Counted from the stretch's first letter, positions 44,953 to 54,559 are shown. The stretch: 64,000 nt of DNA from Winogradskyella epiphytica (GCF_003217215.1 NZ_QJTD01000001.1:930001-994000), one strand, 5' to 3'. Numbers and translations: made by a program. Notes: generated by a model from the sequence alone, not told the origin.

Positions 44953-47052
44953 ATGAAAAAAACATATAATATGAAAACTAAACTATCTGCATTTATTTTG
45001 CTGTTTTTAATATCAGTAGTAAATGTGAATGCGCAATTAGATCGTTCTAAACAGCCTGAAGCTGGGCCAGAACCAACGATATCTTTAAAAACTCCTATGG
45101 AGTTTGAATTAAAAAATGGATTAAAAGTTCTTGTTGTTGAAAATCACAAACTTCCAAGAGTTTCTTATTCTTTAAATATTAATAATAAGCCAGTTATCAA
45201 TGGCGCGAAAGCGGGAGTTGAAAGTCTAATTGGAAGTATGTTAGGAAACGGAACTACATCTATTCCTAAAGATGAATTTAATGAAGAAATTGACTTCTTA
45301 GGTGCAAGTTTAAATCTTGGAATTTCTGGTGGTTATGCAAGTTCTCTTTCAAAATATTCTGAAAGAATTTTGGAACTTATGGCTGATGCAGCAATTAATC
45401 CATTATTGACAGAAGAGGAATTCAAGAAGGAAAAAGAAAAACTTATTGAAGGTCTTAAAACAGAAGCTAAAAGTATAGATGCTATTAGTGGTCGTGTGGG
45501 TGATGCCTTATTATATGGTGCAAAACATCCTTATGGTGAATTTGTAACGGAAGAAACAATTAACAATGTATCTTTTGGTGATGCTGTTGCTTATTATGAA
45601 AAGCACTTCAACCCTAACAACGCTTATTTAATAATCATTGGTGATGTAGATTTTAAAACGGTTAAAAAGCAAGTAAAGAAATATTTCAAAGATTGGGAGC
45701 AGTCTGTTGATGTATCTTCTAATGTTCCTGCTGTGACTCCAAATGCACAATACACGCAAATCAATTTTGTTGATTTACCAAATGCATCTCAGTCAAGTAT
45801 CTCTATTCAAAATAGTGTTGACTTCAAAATGAATGATAAAGATTATCATGCTGCTCTAATTACAAACAACATCCTTGGTGGTGGAGGTGAAGGTTACCTA
45901 TTTAAAAACTTACGTGAAACACATGGTTATACTTACGGTGCCTATTCTAGAATAAGTGCTAATAGATATGGAGCAGGTAGTTTTAGCGCATCTGCTAAAG
46001 TAAGAAACATGGTTACTGATAGTGCTGTTGTTGAAGCTTTAAAAGAAATTAAAAGAATTAAAACGGAGCCAGTAGATCCTCAAACTCTTGAAGACGCAAA
46101 AGCTAAGTATATTGGTAATTTCATTATGGGATTAGAAAATCCTCAAACCGTAGCGCGTTACGCTTTAAATATCAGACTGAATGATTTACCTGAGGACTTC
46201 TACGCAACCTATATTCAAAAAATTAGTGAAGTAACGGCAGAAGACGTTCAACGTGTAGCTAATAAATATATTAAGCCTGAAAATTCAAGAATTGTAATAG
46301 TAGGTAAGGGTAGTGAAGTATTAGAGAATCTTGAAAAAACGGGAATTCCAATCATGTATTACGATGCTTATGCAAATCAAGTTGAAAAGCCTGTATTTAC
46401 GAAGCCGTTACCAGAAGGTTTAACTGCTGAAGCTGTAATTAATAATTATATTACTGCTATTGGTGGAGCAGATAACTTAAGTAAGGTGAATACTTTATTG
46501 GTTAATTCTGATGTAACTATCCAAGGCGCTCCATTCAAGCCAAAAGCTACAGTTAAGCAAATGGCACCAAATAAATCTTCTATGGAGATTGTTGTTGAAG
46601 GTATGGGAACTTTAATGAAGCAAGTATTTGATGGAGAAACTGGATATATGGAGCAGCAAGGTCAAAAAAGACCAATGGATGAAAAAGCATTAGCTGCAAA
46701 GAAAGCTGAAAAAGGATTGTTTCCAGAATTAAGTATGGACCCATCATCTTTAAAACTAGAAAGCGTCATGACAATTGAAGGTGCTGACGTTTATAAAGTT
46801 AAAGTTGAAAAAGAAGAAATGGATTCTTACAGATATTACGATGCAAAAACAGGTCTTTTAGTGAGAACAGAAGAAACTGCTGAAATGCAAGGTATGACTA
46901 TGACAACAGTAACAGATTTCTCTGATTATAAAGAAGTAGATGGTTTAAAGTTACCAAACACGATGACAGTAACTACAGGGCCACAAGTTTTATCTTTTGA
47001 AACTACAGAAGTTAAAATTAACGAAGGTGTATCTGATGCTGATTTTAAATAA
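44953..47052 (+). CDS. M16 family protein lacking the zinc motif, with C-terminal extra domain
   Basis: This 699-residue exported protein has an M16 fold in its first part, but the position of HxxEH reads AGVESLIGSMLGNGT, so the zinc site is absent. Later M16 segments (FNPNNAYLIIIGDVD, LRETHGYTYGAYSR) remain. The last ~200 residues (from VINNYITAIGGADN) form a separate domain like outer-membrane lipoprotein carrier/sorting folds. The start is ATG at 44953 or 44971; both give a signal peptide (KTKLSAFILLFLISVVNVNA). It likely pairs with the catalytic M16 upstream and ends at a terminator. Confidence 0.9.
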   Translation: MKKTYNMKTKLSAFILLFLISVVNVNAQLDRSKQPEAGPEPTISLKTPMEFELKNGLKVLVVENHKLPRVSYSLNINNKPVINGAKAGVESLIGSMLGNGTTSIPKDEFNEEIDFLGASLNLGISGGYASSLSKYSERILELMADAAINPLLTEEEFKKEKEKLIEGLKTEAKSIDAISGRVGDALLYGAKHPYGEFVTEETINNVSFGDAVAYYEKHFNPNNAYLIIIGDVDFKTVKKQVKKYFKDWEQSVDVSSNVPAVTPNAQYTQINFVDLPNASQSSISIQNSVDFKMNDKDYHAALITNNILGGGGEGYLFKNLRETHGYTYGAYSRISANRYGAGSFSASAKVRNMVTDSAVVEALKEIKRIKTEPVDPQTLEDAKAKYIGNFIMGLENPQTVARYALNIRLNDLPEDFYATYIQKISEVTAEDVQRVANKYIKPENSRIVIVGKGSEVLENLEKTGIPIMYYDAYANQVEKPVFTKPLPEGLTAEAVINNYITAIGGADNLSKVNTLLVNSDVTIQGAPFKPKATVKQMAPNKSSMEIVVEGMGTLMKQVFDGETGYMEQQGQKRPMDEKALAAKKAEKGLFPELSMDPSSLKLESVMTIEGADVYKVKVEKEEMDSYRYYDAKTGLLVRTEETAEMQGMTMTTVTDFSDYKEVDGLKLPNTMTVTTGPQVLSFETTEVKINEGVSDADFK

Positions 47053-47075
47053 TCAAAAAGTACTTTTATAAATAG

Positions 47076-47106
47076 AAGAAACCGAAGCGAGAGCTTCGGT
47101 TTTTTT
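47076..47106 (+). terminator. Intrinsic terminator of the M16 pair
   Basis: ACCGAAGC (47081-47088) pairs perfectly with GCTTCGGT (47093-47100) around a GAGA loop, followed by TTTTTT. It lies about 25 bases after the stop. Confidence 0.92.
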
Positions 47107-47167
47107 GTTTCTCCTATTTTTTAAAATTTGATGGAAGCTTAAAATCCTTAGTTTAAGTGCGATTAGA

Positions 47168-48043
47168 TTATTTAGTTCTATTGGATAAATACACACCTAC
47201 CAAAATAAGTAATGCTGCTAAAGCCTGTATAAAGCTAAATGCCTCTCCATCTAAAATCCCCCAACCTAAAGCGATAATTGGCATTATGTACGTTACTGAA
47301 GATGCGAAAACCGGTGTGGATAATTGTACCAATTTAAAATAGAGCACCTTTGCCATGGCCGTTCCAAAAACTGAAAGAATGGTGACATACAATAAAGCAT
47401 TTCCGAAGGCTGGCTTATTAAATGTTTCTGAAGAAAAGAAATTGCTAAATATGAGAATAATTAAAGCTGGTATTGTAATAAACACATAATTACCTGCAGC
47501 AATAGCTAATGGCTTCACATCTTGTAAATAGCGTTTAATAATATTAACATTGGCCGCATACATTATGGTAGATGCAATAACAAATCCCGCATAAAGATAA
47601 TTTTGACTTGGGTTAAGTTCAGATCCTTTTAATATTAAAATAGCTGTACCAATAAATCCAATTAAGACACCAATTATTTGTCTTTTGGTTGATGTAATTT
47701 TAAAAATAGCTAAGCCAAGTAATAATGTGTTAAGAGGTACAAGAGAATTTAAAATAGAAACAATCGCGCTGTCAATTTCCGTTTCTGCAATAGCGAAAAA
47801 GAATGCAGGTATAAAAGATCCTAGTAGGCCGGAAACTAATAACCACTTCCATTTAGATTTTGGAATTGTTTTGAGTTGATTAAAACCCACAACAATTAAA
47901 ATAACACCAGAAATAATTGTTCTTAAAGCTCCAAGTTGATAAGCGTTTAATCCAAGCAGTGATTTCTTAATTAAAATAAATGAACTGCCCCACACTAGAG
48001 ATAGTGTCATGAGATAGACCCACTTAGGATTAAGGTTTTTCAT
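47168..48043 (-). CDS. EamA/DMT family transporter
   Basis: This 291-residue inner-membrane protein has about ten hydrophobic helices in two EamA halves. The N-terminus MKNLNPKWVYLMTLSLVWGS and the second half ending in ALAALLILVGVYL are typical. The family exports or imports metabolites such as amino acids; the substrate is not shown. A longer frame to 48100 adds only a non-homologous segment, so ATG at 48043 is used. It is divergent from the HMA lipoprotein. Confidence 0.88.
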   Translation of the reverse strand: MKNLNPKWVYLMTLSLVWGSSFILIKKSLLGLNAYQLGALRTIISGVILIVVGFNQLKTIPKSKWKWLLVSGLLGSFIPAFFFAIAETEIDSAIVSILNSLVPLNTLLLGLAIFKITSTKRQIIGVLIGFIGTAILILKGSELNPSQNYLYAGFVIASTIMYAANVNIIKRYLQDVKPLAIAAGNYVFITIPALIILIFSNFFSSETFNKPAFGNALLYVTILSVFGTAMAKVLYFKLVQLSTPVFASSVTYIMPIIALGWGILDGEAFSFIQALAALLILVGVYLSNRTK

Positions 48044-48140
48044 ACAAATAGATGATAAAAGAATCACAAAATTCGTTAATTGTCTCGCAAGGAACATCAA
48101 TTATTGGTAGATTTAACCAAAATATTAATAGTTAAAATCT

Positions 48141-48659
48141 ATGAAGACATTTAAGACATTAAGTATTGTTGCAATTATTGCTTTAGTTTTTACTTCTTGT
48201 AAGAACGAATCACAACCAGAAGTTAAAACAGTAGAGGTAGAAGTGACTAAGAAAGAAGTGGCTTCAACTCTCGATCCTAATGCTACTTATGCAAAGGTAG
48301 AATTTGGTATTGATGGTATGACTTGCGCAATGGGTTGTGCTAAAATCATTGAAAAGAAAATGGCGAAGATGGAAGGTGTAAAGTCGGCAAAGGTTGATTT
48401 TGACAAACGCTTAGCAATGGTTGAGTACGACGAAGCAAAAGTAACTCCAAAATCTTTAGAGGAAGCCGTTGGAAGTGTTGCAGATATTTACAAAGTAAAA
48501 GATATGCATAAAGTTGAAAAGTTCGGGACTGAAGCTAAAGTATGTAAAGAAGACTGTAAAAAGGAATGCTGTGCTAATAAAACCGAGGCAGAAAAGAAGA
48601 CTTGTGCAAAAGATTGCAAAAAAGCATGTTGTAGTACAGAAGAAAAGCAAGCAGAGTAA
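48141..48659 (+). CDS. HMA-domain lipoprotein with twin C-x3-C-x3-CC tail
   Basis: This 172-residue protein has a lipoprotein signal (ALVFTSC, cysteine at residue 20), a charged linker, a heavy-metal-associated domain (about 50-120) and a cysteine-rich tail. In the HMA domain, the metal loop is GMTCAMGC (Cys62 and Cys66), a C-x3-C form instead of the usual CxxC. The tail has two copies of C-x3-C-x3-CC: Cys135/139/143/144 and Cys155/159/163/164, exactly 20 residues apart. It probably captures or shuttles copper or another soft metal in the envelope. The metal is unknown. No copper ATPase is adjacent in this window. Confidence 0.85.
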   Translation: MKTFKTLSIVAIIALVFTSCKNESQPEVKTVEVEVTKKEVASTLDPNATYAKVEFGIDGMTCAMGCAKIIEKKMAKMEGVKSAKVDFDKRLAMVEYDEAKVTPKSLEEAVGSVADIYKVKDMHKVEKFGTEAKVCKEDCKKECCANKTEAEKKTCAKDCKKACCSTEEKQAE

Positions 48660-48684
48660 TTAACATACTCAATAAAATTATATT

Positions 48685-48714
48685 AAAAATGCCATCCTTT
48701 CGGATGGCATTTTT
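48685..48714. terminator. Bidirectional terminator
   Basis: AAAAATGCCATCC (48685-48697) pairs with GGATGGCATTTTT (48702-48714) with a TTTC loop. It ends the HMA lipoprotein gene; on the minus strand it overlaps the end of the 123-residue membrane protein gene. Confidence 0.92.
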
Positions 48715-49086
48715 TTATGGTACTTGAAGTAAAATAAGAGCTAAAATAAAGCATCCAACAGGTAATAACCAAAGTAGGTAAATGGATGTGTCATTTCGTT
48801 TGGATTTCGCATTTAAAACAGTTCTTTTGCGTCCGTTATATCGCATCCAATTCTTGAATATAATAAATAAGGCAATTAGACTGTATATTACCCAAAACTT
48901 AGTAGAAGACATTAAATCCATTTTCATTTGACTGGCAAAAGCCAAAAAGAACGCGGCCAAAGCAAGAATGATAGATAGCTCTAGTATAATGATATAAAAG
49001 AGAGCAATACTCAAGCTTTTCTTTCCAGACGTTTTCTTATAATGGTTAAAAACAGATATGTAATAATTATCAATAAACGATGCCAT
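48715..49086 (-). CDS. Small membrane protein, function unknown
   Basis: This 123-residue protein has three hydrophobic segments (about 27-50, 59-78 and 101-121) and basic loops (KNWMRYNGRKRTVLNAKSKR). No signal peptide or known domain was recognised. Its stop codon abuts a terminator hairpin. A separate terminator lies upstream, so it is transcribed alone. Confidence 0.65.
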   Translation of the reverse strand: MASFIDNYYISVFNHYKKTSGKKSLSIALFYIIILELSIILALAAFFLAFASQMKMDLMSSTKFWVIYSLIALFIIFKNWMRYNGRKRTVLNAKSKRNDTSIYLLWLLPVGCFILALILLQVP

Positions 49087-49108
49087 AGATATAAGGTATA
49101 AAAAAACA

Positions 49109-49140
49109 AAAACCTGCTAATTCACTAATCAGCAGGTTTT
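49109..49140 (-). terminator. Intrinsic terminator of the DUF5689/TonB receptor operon
   Basis: AAAACCTGCT (49109-49118) pairs with AGCAGGTTTT (49131-49140). On the minus strand a T run follows. It lies just after the DUF5689 gene stop at 49159. Confidence 0.85.
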
Positions 49141-49158
49141 GTCACTATTTTAAATTGT

Positions 49159-50571
49159 TTAGTTTGGAGCTATAATCTCTAAGTTATCGATTTGGTAAGC
49201 ACCATCTAAAATTTCATTAGTACCTGAACCTACATATTTAAAAGCAACATATAAGGTTCCAGAGTAAGAAGATATATCAATTAAACCTGAGTCTACCCAC
49301 TCATACCATGAATTTGATTGTGTCGCTAAGTCAGCTGCTACAGGAATCCATGTTGCAGATAAAACATTAGAACCATCGTAATCTGTAGAAACAAAAACTT
49401 CTAAAGTATTTTCAGGAGAATCTAAGTGATGTTGTGCTGTTTTAAATTTCAAGAACTCATTGTCTTGAGCGTCCATATCAATACCAGGTGTTACTAACCA
49501 AGCAATATTTTCAGGATTACCTGATCCAAATGAACTTAACTCAGTATAACCATTACCATCAAAAGTTTTTTCTCTCCAAACTCTAGATCCAGCTTCGGCA
49601 AAGTTTGTCCATCCTGGGAAATCTAAATTTGTATTATTTACCGCAGATTCAAAATCTTCTGAAAAGATGGTGCTGAAATCAGAAGGATCTAATAAAGAAC
49701 ATCTCTCACCATTCATATTCACATCGTCAGTAGAGTTTAAAGCTAAGATTAAACTAGCGCCATCAAAAGTTTTACCAACAACAGCTGAAATAGTTCCATT
49801 TCCTGTAGGTAAAGATTCGTTTTTGAAGGTTGCAAAACCACTAGTCTCTAATTTAAAGTAAGTGTAATCAAAACCACCACATGCTTGCATAGTTCTTTTA
49901 GTGTCATATACTTCATTTGGATCGAAATATGTTTGTCCTGCTAAACTTTCAGGGAACTCAACATTTTCAACACTAACAAAGATTCCTACGTGGTCGTTAG
50001 TAAGTTCAGAAAAAGTAACAACTTTTGGAGTGATTTCTTCAGTTACAGCAGTTCTAAGAACTTGTTTTTTAATTTGAATTTCGTTTAAACTTAAAACTTT
50101 CGTTCCAAATTGATCAGTTTGAATAGCACCACCTATTGTAGTAACACCATTTCCAACGCGTTCCTCACCAATGTATAAGCCTTTAAGGTTAATAACCACT
50201 TCTCTTCCTAAGTTAAACTGGTTATAAGTATCAACTTGGTTTAAAATTACCTTAATACCAGCTGTTGGATTTGATGGGCTGTCTTGAATAAAGAACTCTT
50301 TAAAAAAGTTACCTGTGTGATCTGAAGAAGACACATATCCTTTAACATAAACATCTGTATCAATTGGTTCTAATACACTTCCAGGTGTGTAAAGTGCCTT
50401 AACTTGCGCAAAAGATATCTCAGTTGCTGTAGCCATTAGTTCTTCAACTGCTGCGTTTTCTTCGTCTCCTAAGCTACTTGGAATCGTATAATCATCATCT
50501 TGAACACAAGATGTAATAGCTACAGAAGCTATTAGGACCATTATAAATTTTAAAATTTTACTCGTTTTCAT
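49159..50571 (-). CDS. DUF5689 / choice-of-anchor-J lipoprotein
   Basis: This 470-residue surface or periplasmic lipoprotein has a signal ending in VAITSC (cysteine near residue 22). The N-terminal half (about 50-290) is a DUF5689, OB-fold-like region (VYVKGYVSSSDHTGNFFKEF, INLKGLYIGEERVGNG). The C-terminal half (about 300-470) is a jelly-roll choice-of-anchor-J domain ending in YQIDNLEI. The DUF5689 OB fold occurs in extracellular nuclease-type proteins. It lies 32 bases downstream of a TonB receptor gene, so it probably acts as the partner surface binding protein. Confidence 0.85.
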   Translation of the reverse strand: MKTSKILKFIMVLIASVAITSCVQDDDYTIPSSLGDEENAAVEELMATATEISFAQVKALYTPGSVLEPIDTDVYVKGYVSSSDHTGNFFKEFFIQDSPSNPTAGIKVILNQVDTYNQFNLGREVVINLKGLYIGEERVGNGVTTIGGAIQTDQFGTKVLSLNEIQIKKQVLRTAVTEEITPKVVTFSELTNDHVGIFVSVENVEFPESLAGQTYFDPNEVYDTKRTMQACGGFDYTYFKLETSGFATFKNESLPTGNGTISAVVGKTFDGASLILALNSTDDVNMNGERCSLLDPSDFSTIFSEDFESAVNNTNLDFPGWTNFAEAGSRVWREKTFDGNGYTELSSFGSGNPENIAWLVTPGIDMDAQDNEFLKFKTAQHHLDSPENTLEVFVSTDYDGSNVLSATWIPVAADLATQSNSWYEWVDSGLIDISSYSGTLYVAFKYVGSGTNEILDGAYQIDNLEIIAPN

Positions 50572-50603
50572 AATTGTAGTATTATTTATTAATTTTTCTT
50601 TTT

Positions 50604-53366
50604 CTAGAATCTTACGTTTAAGTTAACAAAATAATTGGCACCACGACCATACCAGTATTTTGAACCGAATTTTGGTTTACCGTTTGCGTGGTCATCTCTT
50701 AGTGATCTGAAGTTGGCATTTCTACCTTGTTCAAATCCACCAGTTCTATAAACTTCGTCTAAAACGTTACCTACACTTGCAAATAAACCGATAAAATAAT
50801 CGCCTACTTTCCAAGATTTTCCACCCACAAGGTTAACTACCATATAGTCGCTAAACTTTTCTTGCTTTAATAATTCAGTTGCCAATTCTTCGTCGTAATC
50901 GTTCATTGGTAAACCATCAGAATCTAAGTAGAAGTTTTTCGTTCTAGTTAATGTGTTAATATCTACGTAAGTATTTGAAAAGAAGTTTGCTGTAGCTCCA
51001 AACCACCAGTAGTCAGGATCTCTGTACTCAAACCCAACAGATGCGGCTCTTTGAGGACCTCCTGCTAGTTTGTAATCTTTCAAGTTCGCTTGACCAAATG
51101 AAATTGAACCATCTGGAGTGTTGAAGCTTGAAGACGTTAAGTATAAGTCTGGATTATTGTCATAAGTGTATTGTCCAACAGAAGCAGCACCTTTTAATTT
51201 AATAGTTGGAGTTACTTGTGCTTCTATACCAATTTCAGCACCAAAATGCTTCTTATCTACACCTTGTAAAACTTCTTGTACGAAAGCTGAAGTATCATTA
51301 TCTTCAATAGCGTTTCCACCACTTAAACCATCAGCATAGTAAAATCCTACTTCGTTTGCGTCTTCTATTTTAGAATAGAATCCAGTTAATTTAGCAGTAA
51401 CAATTGGTGATCTGAAAATATAACTAAGGTCTCCAGAAGTTACAATCTCTTCACTTATATTCTTTACAATTGTATGGTTTTCTCTTGAGTTAGAGAACGT
51501 ATTACGTAAGTTAGGAGCTCTTGAAATATAACCAGCATTAGCATCGATTAAATGTTTTCCAGAGATTTTATAAGTTAAACCGGCTTTTGCACCAACACCT
51601 GTGAAAGAAATCTCATCTCCTTTACCGTAAGATTTATCTCCTAGGAATCTACTGTGTTCCCATAAACCTTCTCTTTGATATGTAGTGTTTGTTACGTTAG
51701 CAGATAAGTAAAAATCTACTTTGTTATATTTAAATTGCCCTTGAGCATAAGCAGAAATTACATCAGCATATAAGTTGAAGTTATATCTGTACTTGTCACC
51801 TTCACCTAAAATTCGATTTGGGTTTTTATTATCGTACTGGAATCCGTCAAAAGTATCAACGTTAGAAAGTCCAACTTTAGAACCTAATAAGTCAATAATA
51901 TTTCCAAAATTTTCAGACTTTAAGTTCTTGTAGTTAATAGCTCCATTAACTATAATATTATCATTTATCTCAGTGGTTAAGATAGAGTTTAACGTTAATT
52001 GAGTATCATCCGATCTGTCTTCGTATAAGGCATAGGCAGCACTAATATCATTGATGTTATTAGTAACGTTTGCATCTAAGATTCGGTTCCAATCAATCTG
52101 ACCATCATTTATAAATTCTTGCTCCGCTAAATAAGCACCAGCTAAATCATCTCTGTCTATATAATAGCTTGGTAATTTTTGATAATATGCTGGACTTGGA
52201 TTTGCACCACCACCATAATCTAATCTACTATTACTCAATTTACCAAATTGGTACCCAACGTTGGTGTTAAGTCTTGTTTTAGAAGAAATATCCCAATAGT
52301 GGTTTAACATAAAAATTGGCTCTTCAACTTCTTTAATACGAGAGTTGCGTTGTTCTCCATCTAAATGCCCCCAGTATTCGTTATATCTAATGCCTTTAAG
52401 GTCATATACTTCTTGAGTGTTTGGAGAAGATTTTCCTCTTCTGTTAGGTGTGTAAATAGAAGTAAAGTTTAAGCTGTGCTTATCGTTAATTTTCTTTTCA
52501 ATTGAAGCAAAGAATGAATTAGAATCATAAAGAGTAGCGTCTTGATAACCTTCTTCACCCCAACGTCTACCAATCATAAAAGCATAAGACCAGCCTCCTT
52601 CAACTAAACCAGAAGCATAACTTGCCATTGCACGGTTCGTATAACTTCTATTAGAAGATGAAAAAGATAAACGTCCGCCTTTTCTATAGCTTGATGCTCT
52701 TGTAATAATATTAGAAGTTCCTAAAACTCCACCGAAATTATATTCTGAAGGGGTTAAACCAGACGTTAACACTTGGTTACGCATCATATCATTTAAACCT
52801 CCCCAATTACTCCATTGTGGTCTTCCGTTGAATAGTTTGTTCATTTCAATTCCGTTAACTAAAACAGAACCATTTTCAGAATCTAAACCTCTTACTTTAA
52901 AGAATGACGAACTAAATTCGAAGGCCGCTGTTCTTTGGAAAATGTCTAATGAAGATGATAGTAAGCCGGAAATGTTATCTGCTCCACTAGTATCGTCATT
53001 AAGTTCATCATCTGAAAGCGTAATTGTAAACATGTCTTGTACGTCAGATACATCAATATCTAAAGTCATATCAGTAATGTTTACCGTTTGTCCTTCATTT
53101 ACAACAATAGGATAACGTTTAGTTACATATCCCAATTTAGAGATTTGTAAAACCTGCTCTCCTAATGGTACATTGCTAGAGAAAACGAATTCTCCAAACC
53201 CATTAGTTAAAGTGGTTTGTTGTGTGCTTTCAATCGTAATTGTTACATCAGGAATTGGTTCTGAAGATGCAGCGTCTTTTACACTACCCTTTACAATAGT
53301 GCTTTGAGCCATCATTGTAAAAGAAGAAAAAACTCCGAATAACAAAATAATTAAACTTTTTTTCAT
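50604..53366 (-). CDS. TonB-dependent receptor with CarboxypepD_reg-like N-terminal domain
   Basis: This 920-residue outer-membrane protein has a signal peptide (1-20), a carboxypeptidase-regulatory-like domain (about 23-105; VKGSVKDAASSEPIPDVTI), a plug domain (about 150-230; GSVLVNGIEMNKLFNGRPQW) and a beta-barrel ending with the aromatic VNLNVRF signal. It imports a ligand using TonB energy. It is not the SusC pair because no SusD is next to it; the partner is a DUF5689 lipoprotein. A divergent nuclease-like gene lies 137 bases away. The substrate could be nucleic acid or another phosphorylated polymer, which is inference. Confidence 0.92.
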   Translation of the reverse strand: MKKSLIILLFGVFSSFTMMAQSTIVKGSVKDAASSEPIPDVTITIESTQQTTLTNGFGEFVFSSNVPLGEQVLQISKLGYVTKRYPIVVNEGQTVNITDMTLDIDVSDVQDMFTITLSDDELNDDTSGADNISGLLSSSLDIFQRTAAFEFSSSFFKVRGLDSENGSVLVNGIEMNKLFNGRPQWSNWGGLNDMMRNQVLTSGLTPSEYNFGGVLGTSNIITRASSYRKGGRLSFSSSNRSYTNRAMASYASGLVEGGWSYAFMIGRRWGEEGYQDATLYDSNSFFASIEKKINDKHSLNFTSIYTPNRRGKSSPNTQEVYDLKGIRYNEYWGHLDGEQRNSRIKEVEEPIFMLNHYWDISSKTRLNTNVGYQFGKLSNSRLDYGGGANPSPAYYQKLPSYYIDRDDLAGAYLAEQEFINDGQIDWNRILDANVTNNINDISAAYALYEDRSDDTQLTLNSILTTEINDNIIVNGAINYKNLKSENFGNIIDLLGSKVGLSNVDTFDGFQYDNKNPNRILGEGDKYRYNFNLYADVISAYAQGQFKYNKVDFYLSANVTNTTYQREGLWEHSRFLGDKSYGKGDEISFTGVGAKAGLTYKISGKHLIDANAGYISRAPNLRNTFSNSRENHTIVKNISEEIVTSGDLSYIFRSPIVTAKLTGFYSKIEDANEVGFYYADGLSGGNAIEDNDTSAFVQEVLQGVDKKHFGAEIGIEAQVTPTIKLKGAASVGQYTYDNNPDLYLTSSSFNTPDGSISFGQANLKDYKLAGGPQRAASVGFEYRDPDYWWFGATANFFSNTYVDINTLTRTKNFYLDSDGLPMNDYDEELATELLKQEKFSDYMVVNLVGGKSWKVGDYFIGLFASVGNVLDEVYRTGGFEQGRNANFRSLRDDHANGKPKFGSKYWYGRGANYFVNLNVRF

Positions 53367-53422
53367 ACCTAAATTTCAAGTTAATAATCTTTTTGTCCTA
53401 AATAATAGTTATTTAGGGCTTG

Positions 53423-53430
53423 CAAATTTA
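53423..53430 (-). promoter_or_regulatory. Predicted promoter of the TonB receptor operon
   Basis: CAAATTTA reads TAAATTTG on the minus strand and fits TAnnTTTG. It is about 56 bases before the start at 53366. No TTG at -33 was seen. Confidence 0.45.
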
Positions 53431-53450
53431 CATTATTTATAATAAATATC

Positions 53451-53458
53451 TACTTTTG
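53451..53458 (+). promoter_or_regulatory. Predicted promoter of the nuclease-like gene
   Basis: TACTTTTG fits TAnnTTTG and lies 45 bases before the ATG at 53504. It is just 20 bases from the minus-strand motif, forming a divergent promoter region. Confidence 0.45.
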
Positions 53459-53503
53459 GCGTAAGATTTGTAATGTAAATACTGTTAATTAAAAATCCTT
53501 TAA

Positions 53504-54559
53504 ATGAAAAGCTTAAGAGTCAATTTAATAATATTATTTTTCTTAGCATTTATAAGTATAAGTGCACAAGAAAAGAAAAAGTACAAAATCCATACAGTTG
53601 CTTTTTATAACTTGGAGAATTTGTTCGATACGATCAATGACCCCTTGAAATATGATGAAGCTAGTCCTATCATGGAAATGAATGCGTCCATTAGAGGAGA
53701 AGTCTATGAGAAAAAAGTAAAAAATATGGCAAGAGTTATTGCCGATATTGGTGCTGATGATACTAAAAACTCTCCTGTAATTTTAGGTGTTTCAGAAGTT
53801 GAAAACAGAGACGTCCTTGAAGATTTAGTAAATGATCCACAGTTGTTAAAAAAGGATTATGGGATTATTCATTATGATTCACCAGACAAAAGAGGTATCG
53901 ATGTAGCTTTATTATATCAAAAAGCATTTTTTAAGCCAATTACGACAAGTTCACATGAGCTTTTAATTTATGACGACCTTTCTAGAAAACGTGTTTATAC
54001 GAGAGATCAATTATTAGTTTCTGGGGAATTAGATGGAGAGTTAATTCACGTAATCGTTAATCACTGGCCGTCTCGAAGTGGTGGTGAGGCTAGAAGTAGA
54101 TCTAAACGTGTTGGTGCTGCAAAATTAAATAAACGTATTATTGATTCGCTTCAATCTATTGACCCTTACGCTAAAATTTTCACTATGGGCGATTTTAATG
54201 ATAATCCTACAAATGAAAGTATAAAAGGTGTTTTAAAAGCAGAGCGTAAAGAAAATAAGGTGGGTTTAAAAGGTGTTTTTAACCCCTACGAAAACATGTT
54301 TAAACAAGGTCTAGGATCGAACGCGTATAGAGATGCATGGAGTTTATTTGATCAAATCTTATTTACACAACCACTTTTGGAAAAAGATTACTCTTCGTTT
54401 AGGTTTTATAAAGCAGGAATTTTCAATAAACCTTATCTAACTAACAAGCAAGGGAAATATAGAGGCTACCCATTTAGAAGCTTTGATTTTGGAGGTTTTA
54501 CTGAAGGCTTTAGTGACCACTTTCCTGTGTATGTATATCTTATTAAAGAAGTAGAATAA
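53504..54559 (+). CDS. Endonuclease/exonuclease/phosphatase family protein, exported
   Basis: This 351-residue protein has a signal peptide (1-21) and the EEP (DNase I-like) fold. Metal and catalytic motifs are present: NLENLFDT, VSEVENRDV with its glutamate, DKRGIDVALLY, VNHWPSR with a histidine, MGDFNDNP, and SDHFPVYV near the end. Such enzymes cleave phosphodiester or phosphate-ester bonds. It lies divergent from the TonB receptor/DUF5689 pair, a grouping I recall in other Bacteroidota; extracellular nucleic acid use is the best guess. It is followed by a terminator. Confidence 0.9.
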   Translation: MKSLRVNLIILFFLAFISISAQEKKKYKIHTVAFYNLENLFDTINDPLKYDEASPIMEMNASIRGEVYEKKVKNMARVIADIGADDTKNSPVILGVSEVENRDVLEDLVNDPQLLKKDYGIIHYDSPDKRGIDVALLYQKAFFKPITTSSHELLIYDDLSRKRVYTRDQLLVSGELDGELIHVIVNHWPSRSGGEARSRSKRVGAAKLNKRIIDSLQSIDPYAKIFTMGDFNDNPTNESIKGVLKAERKENKVGLKGVFNPYENMFKQGLGSNAYRDAWSLFDQILFTQPLLEKDYSSFRFYKAGIFNKPYLTNKQGKYRGYPFRSFDFGGFTEGFSDHFPVYVYLIKEVE

